Assembly: GCF_009208075.1 (NCBI RefSeq)
Contig: NZ_WFKJ01000023.1
Span: 1-45,051 of the forward strand
Length of the DNA: 45,051 nucleotides
Reading direction: 5' to 3'
Source: Poseidonibacter ostreae
GTDB lineage: Bacteria; Campylobacterota; Campylobacteria; Campylobacterales; Arcobacteraceae
The translations under genes and the position numbers were made by a program. The number at the start of each line of letters is the position of its first letter. The stretch's first letter is position 1. The notes beneath the pieces are model-generated. The model saw nothing but the letters and a program-made list of their open reading frames with translations, was not told the DNA's origin and ran no database searches. Of the stretch, positions 1 through 5,807 are shown in pieces.

Positions 1-22
1 ACAATGTACAAGTTATAAATCT

Positions 23-955
23 TTATTTCATACTTTCATATATCTCTTTTATTGCTTCCATAAAATATGGATGATGATTCGGTGTTTTTGCAACTCGATA
101 ATCTTCAAGTCCTAACTCTTCTGCTACTTCTAAGTACTCCATATCTAGTTCATATTCAGTTTCAGAGTTATCAACTGTAAAAGATATTGGATAGAGTATT
201 ACTTTTGATTCTATTTCTGCTAATTTATCTTCTAAATAAGGTCTTAACCACTCCATTGGTCCAAGTCTTGATTGATAAGCTACATGTATATTTTTAAACT
301 TAACACCTTGCTCTTCTAACTCTTTTTTAGCACATTCTACATTTGCTAAAATATGCTTTTGGTATAAATCACCTTTATCAACAATTCTTTGTGTTAAACC
401 ATGAGCTGAAAAAATCAGCTCAAAATCTTCTGAATTTTCACCCTCTTTTAGTGTTTGTTTAATTCTCTCAACTATTGCTTTATTATAATTCTTATTTTCA
501 TAATAACTATCAATTGTTTTTACTTTTTTATCTAGATTATACTTTTTAGCAACTTTCATAAAATCTTCAATTGAAGATTTGGTAGTTGTACTTGAATAAT
601 GGGGATACATAGGAATAGCGTAGATTTCATCATAATCTACAAGTTTTTGCATTACTTCACTTGCAAAAGGAGGTGTATATCTCATTTCATGAAATACATC
701 TGCATCAAGTTCTCTATTAAGTCTTCTTACTAATCTTTTAGTATGTCCTACAATAGGAGACATCCCACCTAGTTTATTATAGTTTTCTTGAGACTCTTTT
801 AATCTTTTAAAGATAATTAATTCACCAATCATTGCTCTAATTGGTTGTGGTGCGCCAATAATATATTTATCATTAAACATATTTCTTAAAAAAACTTTTA
901 CTTCCTCTACATTATTTGGTCCACCCATATTCATTAAAACAACTGCTCTTTTCAA
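23..955 (-). CDS. hemH: Ferrochelatase
   Basis: Ferrochelatase inserts Fe2+ into protoporphyrin IX (or coproporphyrin III) as a late step of heme synthesis. The 310-residue protein has the family start (VVLMNMGGP, about residues 5-13), the catalytic-histidine motif SAHGL with His185, and the conserved acidic SETEYELD stretch with Glu265. Length is normal for the bacterial enzyme. The start is a TTG at 953-955 preceded by AGAGG on the minus strand about 8 bases upstream; no ATG fits as well. It is the last gene of the minus-strand group parA - RHH - CPXCG - hemH, but an 87-base gap may hold its own promoter. Heme demand fits the nearby iron genes. Function is secure; the choice between the proto- and coproporphyrin route is not decided here. 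Confidence 0.96.
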   Translation of the reverse strand: MKRAVVLMNMGGPNNVEEVKVFLRNMFNDKYIIGAPQPIRAMIGELIIFKRLKESQENYNKLGGMSPIVGHTKRLVRRLNRELDADVFHEMRYTPPFASEVMQKLVDYDEIYAIPMYPHYSSTTTKSSIEDFMKVAKKYNLDKKVKTIDSYYENKNYNKAIVERIKQTLKEGENSEDFELIFSAHGLTQRIVDKGDLYQKHILANVECAKKELEEQGVKFKNIHVAYQSRLGPMEWLRPYLEDKLAEIESKVILYPISFTVDNSETEYELDMEYLEVAEELGLEDYRVAKTPNHHPYFMEAIKEIYESMK

Positions 956-1042
956 AACTATATACCTCTTTTGTAAATATTTTTGATACTTTACAATACT
1001 CAGATATTTTTCATAGGTATTTTTTGTTAATTAATAAATATT

Positions 1043-1237
1043 TTAAAATTCATTACCCTCTATACTATTATATGAAAGGGAGGAAACTCTGCCATCTTCA
1101 ACACTATAAGATATTTCAATTGGCCTACAACAGACCTCACAATCATCAATTAATGTTGTATATTCATAAACTCCAGTATCTACTAAAACGGTTATAGCTT
1201 GTAAACAGTATGGACATTGTATATTCATCTCTTCCAT
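1043..1237 (-). CDS. CPXCG-motif cysteine-rich zinc-ribbon protein
   Basis: A 64-residue protein with two cysteine pairs, CPYC (residues 8-11) and CEVC plus an adjacent Cys (about 33-37), followed by a short beta-rich tail (ISYSVEDGRVSSLSY). This layout matches the small CPXCG-motif family, conserved in many proteobacteria and of unknown function. The two pairs probably bind one zinc ion. It starts at ATG 1237 with an AAGGAT-type site upstream and lies only 9 bases after the ribbon-helix-helix gene, so the two are probably co-transcribed. I cannot assign a cellular role. Confidence 0.8.
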   Translation of the reverse strand: MEEMNIQCPYCLQAITVLVDTGVYEYTTLIDDCEVCCRPIEISYSVEDGRVSSLSYNSIEGNEF

Positions 1238-1246
1238 ATTTAATCC

Positions 1247-1507
1247 TTATTCATTTATACTTATAATTTCATTTTTAATTAGAAGCATTTTGATTACACT
1301 TCCAACTGATCTATACTCTTTTTTTGCATATTTTTCTAATTCTTCTTTTTGACTTGGAGTTAATGCAATTGTTAAAGAAGCATTTGACTGCTCTTTTTTT
1401 ACACTACTTCCACTTGGACGTCCTGCTTTTTTTTGTTGTAAATCTTTATGTGTAAAAGTCTCTTTATTTTCTATATTTTTCAAGTTTTCAAATTTTGCTC
1501 TTGCCAT
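1247..1507 (-). CDS. Ribbon-helix-helix DNA-binding protein, ParG-like partner of ParA
   Basis: An 86-residue basic protein. Residues 1-42 are Lys-rich, low in hydrophobic residues and probably unstructured. Residues about 43-80 look like one ribbon-helix-helix unit: a short beta strand (SLTIAL), helix 1 (TPSQKEELEKYAKKEY) and helix 2 (SVGSVIKMLLIKNE). A flexible basic tail followed by a C-terminal ribbon-helix-helix is the architecture of ParG/omega-type centromere-binding proteins, and it sits 21 bases downstream of a small ParA ATPase as in type Ib partition operons. It probably binds DNA as a dimer, represses the operon, and contacts the ATPase. An antitoxin is an alternative, but no toxin gene is beside it. 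Family-level call by pattern only. Confidence 0.65.
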   Translation of the reverse strand: MARAKFENLKNIENKETFTHKDLQQKKAGRPSGSSVKKEQSNASLTIALTPSQKEELEKYAKKEYRSVGSVIKMLLIKNEIISINE

Positions 1508-1528
1508 AATATACCTTTTTAAAAATTT

Positions 1529-2116
1529 CTATAAGTATTCTTCAATTGTTTTAACTAAATCTTTCATTGTAGCACTAATTTTTCTATAAGTATGTTTTCT
1601 TAATCCACTTGTATTTGCAAACTCTATAATACTTACTCCTTCATTTTCTACTGTTTGTAATGCTCTTGTATGAGGAATTACAAAATACTCAATATCATCT
1701 TGCGTATTCTCTTTAATAAAATTTATAGACTCTTCCACATCTTTATCGTTTAAAACTGCATTTACTACAAATAATATTGGTACATTTTGTTCTTTAACTC
1801 TTTTATAACTTTTTAGTGTTGTTCCTAGTGAATTTATTGTTGGATTAAAAGGAATAATAATTAAATCAGCATTTTTTGAAACTTCATCAAGTCTTAAATC
1901 ATCAAAACCACCAAAATCATAAATAACATCGCCCTCTTTTATATTTGGAACATTTTCATTTAATCCTACTTTATAAACTATGTCCTTACCTAAAGTATCA
2001 CTTAGCATTCCATATGGATCTAGTTCTACAATAGTTGTATCAAAACTAAGTGCTAACTGTGTTGCAATCATTGATTTACCAACACCACCTTTTTGATTAT
2101 ATATAATTATTTGCAT
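1529..2116 (-). CDS. ParA/MinD-family ATPase, small ParF-like type
   Basis: A 195-residue P-loop ATPase. Residues 9-15 form the deviant Walker A motif KGGVGKS of ParA/MinD proteins, with the signature lysine at residue 9. The segment VIYDFGGFDD is the switch/Walker A' region and LIIIPFNP follows as in this family. It lacks the N-terminal DNA-binding domain of larger P1/F-type ParA proteins, so it resembles the short ParF class (about 200 residues). It lies directly upstream of the ribbon-helix-helix gene. Such ATPases position plasmids, chromosomes or protein cargo through ATP-dependent binding to DNA. No ParB, replication or conjugation gene is near. It may be a chromosomal relic of plasmid partition or a cargo-positioning system. 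Repeats upstream (2133-2165) may be its operator or centromere. Confidence 0.85.
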   Translation of the reverse strand: MQIIIYNQKGGVGKSMIATQLALSFDTTIVELDPYGMLSDTLGKDIVYKVGLNENVPNIKEGDVIYDFGGFDDLRLDEVSKNADLIIIPFNPTINSLGTTLKSYKRVKEQNVPILFVVNAVLNDKDVEESINFIKENTQDDIEYFVIPHTRALQTVENEGVSIIEFANTSGLRKHTYRKISATMKDLVKTIEEYL

Positions 2117-2132
2117 TTAAATACCTTTTAAT

Positions 2133-2165
2133 ATAATTGTTTACAATATATTACAATTGTTTATC
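2133..2165. repeat. Tandem operator/centromere-like repeats upstream of the ParA gene
   Basis: The nonamer AATTGTTTA occurs at 2135-2143 and 2155-2163, exactly 20 bases apart, and TTACAAT occurs at 2141-2147 and 2151-2157, 10 bases apart. Each copy also contains inverted ATTGT/ACAAT halves (2136-2147 and 2153-2160). Repeats in phase with the DNA helix, just upstream of a ParA/ribbon-helix-helix operon, are what such a protein would bind. Binding is inferred. Confidence 0.5.
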
Positions 2166-2247
2166 TTATTTTATATTTAATTTAATTTTTTAAATTTTGA
2201 TATAATTAATTACCTTGTATTTAATTGTAGTTTTATCATCTATATTA

Positions 2248-2256
2248 TGCTAAAAT
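2248..2256 (+). promoter_or_regulatory. Extended -10 promoter of the Nudix gene
   Basis: TGCTAAAAT matches the TGNTAWAAT pattern seen before several genes here. Transcription would begin near 2263, 15 bases before the proposed ATT start, leaving room only for the AAAGGA ribosome site. This supports a start at 2278 rather than the ATG at 2464. Confidence 0.55.
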
Positions 2257-2277
2257 ATTTCTTTTTACAAAGGATAT

Positions 2278-2709
2278 ATTATCGCTAATTTTGAACTTAA
2301 AACTCCACATCTAGCAAGTGATGGAATAATAAAACTATATGATGAAAAAGATGTTTTTCAAGGCATTGTATTAATTCAAAGACTAAATGAACCAAAAGGC
2401 ATAGCAATTCCAGGTGGTTTTGTAGATATTGGAGAAAGTGTTGAAAATGCAGTTATAAGAGAAATGAAGGAAGAGGTTACACTTGATGTTAAAATAGAAA
2501 AACTTTTAGGTGTCTATTCAAATCCATTAAGAGATAAAAGATTTCATTGTGTCTCTTGCGTTTTTGTATGTAAGGCTTATGGGATTCCAAAAGCTGCAGA
2601 TGATGCAAAAGATGTTTATATTTATAAACTAGAAGATATACCTTTTGAAAAACTTGTTTTTGACCATGCAGAGATTTTAAGAGATTTTATAAAAGATTTT
2701 AATAAATAA
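2278..2709 (+). CDS. Nudix hydrolase with probable ATT start codon
   Basis: A 143-residue Nudix (MutT-like) hydrolase that cleaves nucleoside diphosphates linked to another group, possibly ADP-ribose; the substrate is unknown. The Nudix box runs from GGFVDIGES through REMKEEV, with the GX5EX7REUXEE pattern intact. The first in-frame ATG (2464) lies inside this box and would delete half the catalytic motif, so it cannot be the start. The frame is open from 2254 and codes upstream for a typical N-terminus (ELKTPHLASDGIIKLYDE). It contains no ATG, GTG or TTG. AAAGGA at 2269-2274 precedes ATT (2278) and ATC (2281), so initiation at ATT is proposed. The alternative is a start codon lost by one substitution, leaving a silent gene. 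The C-terminal part (DDAKDVYIYKLEDIPF) is family-like. Confidence 0.8.
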   Translation: MIANFELKTPHLASDGIIKLYDEKDVFQGIVLIQRLNEPKGIAIPGGFVDIGESVENAVIREMKEEVTLDVKIEKLLGVYSNPLRDKRFHCVSCVFVCKAYGIPKAADDAKDVYIYKLEDIPFEKLVFDHAEILRDFIKDFNK

Positions 2710-2772
2710 AAATAAGTATTTTTTAAGTAGATTATACATAGAATACAACAACTTATAATAAGGATATTAATA

Positions 2773-3087
2773 TTGGAACCACAATATGAAGAAATGATCG
2801 TACTTGGAATCGTATTACTTGCAGGTTTTTTAACTTGGAAAATGGTAAAAGATTTCTATATTACAAAACTACATAAGGTTATTGCACATTTAATAGCAGT
2901 TACAACAGCTTCTTTTATGCTTTTATCAACATTGTTTTTATTTATGCCTAAAGATTACCAAAGAACATTAGATGGAACAAGTTCAGAAGTAGAACTTAGT
3001 TTTATGTCAGTATTAACAGTATTAGTAATGCTTGCAGTTTTATTTGTATTCTTTAAATACTCTCCACAAGGCACAAAAAAGAAGTAG
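2773..3087 (+). CDS. Small three-helix membrane protein, unknown
   Basis: A 104-residue protein with three hydrophobic segments, at about residues 8-24 (VLGIVLLAGFLTWKMV), 36-58 (IAHLIAVTTASFMLLSTLFLF) and 77-96 (FMSVLTVLVMLAVLFVFF), and a basic C-terminal tail. It is therefore an inner-membrane protein. The start is TTG at 2773 with AAGGA 8 bases upstream. It follows the Nudix gene by 63 bases and may share its transcript. I do not recognise a family and assign no function. Confidence 0.65.
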   Translation: MEPQYEEMIVLGIVLLAGFLTWKMVKDFYITKLHKVIAHLIAVTTASFMLLSTLFLFMPKDYQRTLDGTSSEVELSFMSVLTVLVMLAVLFVFFKYSPQGTKKK

Positions 3088-3109
3088 GTTTTATAACCTA
3101 TTTTCTTTT
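3085..3109 (+). terminator. Rho-independent terminator
   Basis: TAGGTT (3085-3090), loop TTAT, AACCTA (3095-3100), then TTTTCTTTT. The stem includes the stop codon of the small membrane protein. The stem is short, so moderate strength is expected. Confidence 0.6.
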
Positions 3110-3166
3110 ATAAACTCTCACAAACTTTTTTAATACAAATTCAATTTATTTTTTAATCTTAAAACA

Positions 3167-3190
3167 TTAATGATATTTATTATCAATATT
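3167..3190. promoter_or_regulatory. Fur-box-like site, upstream copy
   Basis: The segment AATGATATTTATTATCAAT (3169-3187) has the ATGATA/TTATCA inverted pattern of Fur boxes (family consensus GATAATGATAATCATTATC). It lies about 65 bases upstream of the small peptide gene and about 35 bases from a second site. Confidence 0.5.
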
Positions 3191-3221
3191 AATTAATATT
3201 TAAGCTTCGCGCTGATAACAT

Positions 3222-3240
3222 TACAATAATGATTATCAAT
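3222..3240. promoter_or_regulatory. Promoter with overlapping Fur-box-like site
   Basis: A possible -10 (TACAAT, 3222-3227) is overlapped by AATAATGATTATCAAT (3225-3240), close to the Fur consensus. Fe2+-Fur bound here would block transcription of the peptide - DUF2325 - flavodoxin group. Inference from the motif and from the neighbouring fur and feoAB genes. Confidence 0.55.
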
Positions 3241-3253
3241 ACAAGGATTAAAT

Positions 3254-3316
3254 ATGTATCAAATAGAGATATCAAATAAAAAAGACTTAGTAAAACCAAC
3301 TGGTTGCACTTGCTAA
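3254..3316 (+). CDS. 20-residue peptide ending in Gly-Cys-Thr-Cys
   Basis: A very short reading frame, easily missed: ATG at 3254, stop TAA at 3314-3316, with AAGGAT (3243-3248) about 6 bases upstream. The peptide starts MYQIEISNKKDL and ends KPTGCTC. It lies directly downstream of a Fur-box-like promoter, and 14 bases before the next gene, which has its own AGGGAT site. Possible roles: a metal- or redox-sensing leader peptide, a small metal-binding protein, or the precursor of a modified peptide. No known family is recognised, and no leader-peptide attenuator hairpin is visible in the 14-base gap. Reality as a translated gene is probable, not certain. Confidence 0.5.
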   Translation: MYQIEISNKKDLVKPTGCTC

Positions 3317-3330
3317 GGCAGGGATAAATT

Positions 3331-3657
3331 ATGAGTATATTAATTATAGGTGGAGATAAAATCTCACACATTTCAACCATGTTAGAAAGTCTTGGAGCAA
3401 AAACAATAAATCACTGGGATGCTAGAAAAAAATCCTCTGCTCCTAGAAAAAAAGTTCCAATAGATACAGACTGTATTTTAATGCTTACTTCTTTTTTAAA
3501 TCATAATACTATGCTTAAATATAAAAATGAAGCCAAAAAGAAAAATATCCCTTTTGTATGTGCAAAAAGATCAGTATCTTGTGTATATGAAGAGTATGTA
3601 AAAGTTATGGGAATTAAAGACTGTAACGATTGCTACGCTAATTGTAAAGGAAAGTAG
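3331..3657 (+). CDS. DUF2325 domain protein
   Basis: A 108-residue protein beginning SILIIGGDKI, the glycine-rich beta-loop typical of DUF2325, with the later VPIDTDCILMLTSFLNHN and IPFVCAKRSV segments that also fit this family. The fold is thought to be Rossmann-like; the function is unknown. The C-terminus carries several cysteines (KDCNDCYANC), which could bind a metal, in keeping with the Cys-ended peptide just upstream. It sits in an apparent Fur-controlled operon (peptide - DUF2325 - unknown - flavodoxin). From memory, Campylobacter jejuni also has small hypothetical genes beside fldA (Cj1383c/Cj1384c), so the grouping may be conserved. Start ATG 3331 follows AGGGAT. Confidence 0.8.
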   Translation: MSILIIGGDKISHISTMLESLGAKTINHWDARKKSSAPRKKVPIDTDCILMLTSFLNHNTMLKYKNEAKKKNIPFVCAKRSVSCVYEEYVKVMGIKDCNDCYANCKGK

Positions 3658-3658
3658 G

Positions 3659-4420
3659 ATGAATTACAATGATTTTGTAGGATTTGATGGAAATAAAGAG
3701 TTGTTATCAAAAGATTTTGATACTTTTGATTCTGAGTTTAAACTAAGACAATTATTTTTACATCTTAGTAATTTTGTTTTAAATTCTGTATGTACATTTA
3801 GTAAATATGAGCAAAAATCTTTAGCAGTTTTACCTTTAAAAATTGCATTTGAATCAAAGATAAAAGTACTATTACCACAATGCAATATAAGAATAAAACC
3901 AAAAAATAAAGAGTTTAATATTTGTATAAATTCTACGAATATTATAAACAATTATACTTCTTCAAAAACAAAGAAGTTAATTATTGTAAATAGTAAAAAC
4001 TTATTACCAGCTGCAAAATTAATATCACACTGTTTTATTAATAATAAAATGCAACTATTAATAGATAAAAATTTACTTTTTCATGAATTTGTTTTAGAAA
4101 AATTAAGAAAATTACATAAAGACAAAGAAGTAAAAGATTTAGCTGATTCAATATCAATAAAACAAAAAGATGTTTGCGCATTAAAAATATATACTTCATG
4201 GAAAAATATCCAAAGAAAAAATCCAAATATACAAAATGAAGTAGATAATGCAATAAAAGTGATAAACAAAGGTGAATTTAATCAAGTATATTTGATTTAT
4301 CCAAAAGACAATGATTTTACAAGACATATACCTGTTTTTGTAGATGAATTAAAATATAAAACATATCAAATAAAAGCGATACCTTATTCTTTAAGGTCAA
4401 TAATTAGAAAAAATATATAG
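3659..4420 (+). CDS. Conserved hypothetical protein beside flavodoxin
   Basis: A 253-residue, Lys/Asn/Ile-rich soluble protein without signal peptide or membrane segments. The end holds a compact segment (QVYLIYPKDNDFTRHIPVFVDEL) that looks structured and may be the conserved core. The ATG at 3659 lies one base after the previous stop, with TAGGATG serving as a weak ribosome site, so translation is probably coupled. The next gene, flavodoxin, starts 8 bases after it. The position in a likely Fur-repressed operon suggests a role in iron limitation, perhaps with flavodoxin as electron donor. I do not recognise a characterised family. Confidence 0.75.
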   Translation: MNYNDFVGFDGNKELLSKDFDTFDSEFKLRQLFLHLSNFVLNSVCTFSKYEQKSLAVLPLKIAFESKIKVLLPQCNIRIKPKNKEFNICINSTNIINNYTSSKTKKLIIVNSKNLLPAAKLISHCFINNKMQLLIDKNLLFHEFVLEKLRKLHKDKEVKDLADSISIKQKDVCALKIYTSWKNIQRKNPNIQNEVDNAIKVINKGEFNQVYLIYPKDNDFTRHIPVFVDELKYKTYQIKAIPYSLRSIIRKNI

Positions 4421-4428
4421 GAGTTAAA

Positions 4429-4926
4429 ATGTCAACAGCATTATTTTATGGAAGTAGTACAGGAAATTCAGAAGAAATCGCAAGTAAAATTGCAAGTGAA
4501 TTAGGAGATATTGAGGTATTTGATTTAAGCCAAACTGATGTAGCTAAAATAAATGATTATAAAAGAGTTATTTTAGGTGGTTCTACTTGGGGTGAAGGAG
4601 AATTAAATGATGATTGGGATGAAGCTTGGGATTCATTTAAAACAATTAACTTAGTTGATAAAACCCTTGCTTTATTTGGTTTAGGAGATCAAGATGGTTA
4701 CCCAGATGATTTTTGTAATGCCTTAGGAATTATTTATGAACAAGTAAGTACAAGTGGTGCAAAGATTGTTGGATTTACATCAACTGAAGGTTATGAGTTT
4801 GATGATTCTAAAGCTGAAATAGATGGAAAATTTGTAGGTTTAGTAATTGATGAAGATAATCAAGATGATTTAACAGATGAAAGAATTAAAAATTGGGTTG
4901 AAAATATAAAAGAAGAAATTTTATAA
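4429..4926 (+). CDS. fldA: Flavodoxin
   Basis: Flavodoxin is an FMN electron carrier that replaces ferredoxin, especially when iron is scarce. The 165-residue protein has the FMN phosphate loop GSSTGNSEE (about residues 8-16) and the flavin-flanking segments GGSTWGEGELNDDW (50s loop) and GLGDQDGYPDDFCNA (90s loop). Length fits the long-chain flavodoxins that serve pyruvate/2-oxoglutarate:acceptor oxidoreductases in Campylobacterota. Start ATG 4429 follows TAGGAG. It is the last gene of the peptide - DUF2325 - unknown operon; a long hairpin follows. Fur control through the upstream boxes is likely. Confidence 0.95.
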   Translation: MSTALFYGSSTGNSEEIASKIASELGDIEVFDLSQTDVAKINDYKRVILGGSTWGEGELNDDWDEAWDSFKTINLVDKTLALFGLGDQDGYPDDFCNALGIIYEQVSTSGAKIVGFTSTEGYEFDDSKAEIDGKFVGLVIDEDNQDDLTDERIKNWVENIKEEIL

Positions 4927-4936
4927 AAGTATTTAA

Positions 4937-4966
4937 AATATATTAAGAGGAAACTCTTAATATATT
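4937..4966. terminator. Bidirectional hairpin between flavodoxin and fur
   Basis: A perfect 13-base-pair stem (4937-4949 with 4954-4966) closes a GAAA loop. It lies between the convergent ends of fldA and fur and overlaps the fur stop codon. The T-run is poor on both sides, so it may act mainly as a 3'-end stabilising hairpin. Confidence 0.6.
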
Positions 4967-5402
4967 ATTGACAATCCTCGCATGTTCCATATAATTGCAT
5001 AGAATGATTTGTAATTTTAAACTTATTTTTCTTTGCAATTCTTTCTTGTCTTTTTTCAATCTCATCATCTAAAAACTCTACTATTTTTCCACATTCAGTA
5101 CAAATCAAATGATCATGATGTGATTTTGCATTGCTTTCATATTTTTTACCATCACTACCAAAAGTAATTGATGTAATTAAATCTACTTCTTCTAAAAAAC
5201 TAAGTGCTCTATATACTGTAGCAATACCGATATTTGAATCAGTATGCTTTGTTTTTATTTCATTATAAACTTCTTCTGCACTTAAGTGATCTTCTGCATG
5301 AATTAAAATACTAAGTACAATTTCTCTTTGTTCAGTATATTTAAGACCTTTTTGTTTAACAATTTTTTTTAACTCTTCAATCGCTTCTTCACTATTAATC
5401 AT
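4965..5402 (-). CDS. fur: Ferric uptake regulator Fur
   Basis: A 145-residue metal-dependent repressor. An N-terminal winged helix (residues about 15-85, with NIGIATVYRALSFL as recognition region) precedes the dimerisation domain with the HHDH motif (95-98), the zinc cysteine pair C101/C104 and the C-terminal pair C141/C144. These features fit Fur; PerR and Zur cannot be wholly excluded from sequence. The Fur call is supported by its place between flavodoxin and feoAB. The gene is divergent from feoA, and the 177-base gap has several Fur-box-like sites, so autoregulation is likely. Confidence 0.9.
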   Translation of the reverse strand: MINSEEAIEELKKIVKQKGLKYTEQREIVLSILIHAEDHLSAEEVYNEIKTKHTDSNIGIATVYRALSFLEEVDLITSITFGSDGKKYESNAKSHHDHLICTECGKIVEFLDDEIEKRQERIAKKNKFKITNHSMQLYGTCEDCQ

Positions 5403-5467
5403 GTAAATATGCCTCTTATAATTATCTAATTTAAAGTAGTATATCTAAAGTTTTTTAAAATAACAAA

Positions 5468-5516
5468 TAGTAATTATTATCATTTAATATTAATCATCAT
5501 AATGATAGTTGATATT
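5468..5516. promoter_or_regulatory. Cluster of Fur-box-like sites, fur side
   Basis: Two overlapping Fur-like elements: TAATTATTATCATTTAATATT (within 5471-5491) and AATCATCATAATGATAGTTG (5492-5511). They lie 70-110 bases upstream of fur. Fur bound here could control its own gene and help repress feoA. Confidence 0.5.
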
Positions 5517-5541
5517 AATCAAGATATGAGAAGTTAAATTT

Positions 5542-5561
5542 TGTTATAATAATCATTATTA
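5542..5561 (+). promoter_or_regulatory. feoA promoter overlapped by a Fur box
   Basis: TGTTATAAT (5542-5550) is a near-perfect extended -10 element. The segment ATAATAATCATTATTA (5546-5561) is an inverted repeat close to the Fur consensus and covers the -10 and start point. Transcription would begin near 5557, giving a leader of about 23 bases with an AAAAGG ribosome site. Confidence 0.65.
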
Positions 5562-5579
5562 GTTTTAAAAAGGTAGAAA

Positions 5580-5807
5580 ATGACTCTAGATAAGTTAAAT
5601 ATCGGAGATATTGCAGTTATAAAGGCTGTAAATTGTGAAAGTGAATTAAAAAATAGATTTTATTCATTTGGTATGGTAAAAGGTTCTAAAGTAACAGTTG
5701 AAGAGATAACTCTTGCAAGAAGTACAATGGAAGTTAAAATCAAAAATACAAAAGTAGCTATAAGATTTTCAGAAGCTGCGAAAATAGAGATAGAAGATGA
5801 ACAATAA
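5580..5807 (+). CDS. feoA: Ferrous iron transport protein A
   Basis: A 75-residue SH3-like FeoA protein that associates with FeoB and tunes Fe2+ uptake. Typical elements are the opening LDKLNIGDIAVIKAV, a central FYSFGMVKGSKVTVEE turn (the L-G-[ML]-x-G-x-x-[VI] pattern), and the closing AIRFSEAAKIEIE. The last 11 bases overlap the start of feoB, so translation is coupled. The Fur-box promoter upstream predicts induction under iron starvation. Confidence 0.93.
   Translation: MTLDKLNIGDIAVIKAVNCESELKNRFYSFGMVKGSKVTVEEITLARSTMEVKIKNTKVAIRFSEAAKIEIEDEQ

Noticed and set aside
916-1197. Plus-strand open frame of 93 codons opposite hemH and the CPXCG gene
   Set aside because: No ribosome site or domain; both minus-strand genes here have clear families.
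2464-2709. Nudix protein starting at the ATG 2464 (81 residues)
   Set aside because: This ATG lies inside the Nudix box; coding sequence with family features continues upstream to a ribosome site at 2269-2274.
3189-3380. Minus-strand open frame across the Fur-like promoter region
   Set aside because: Hydrophobic low-complexity translation of AT-rich regulatory DNA, opposite a well-supported gene start.
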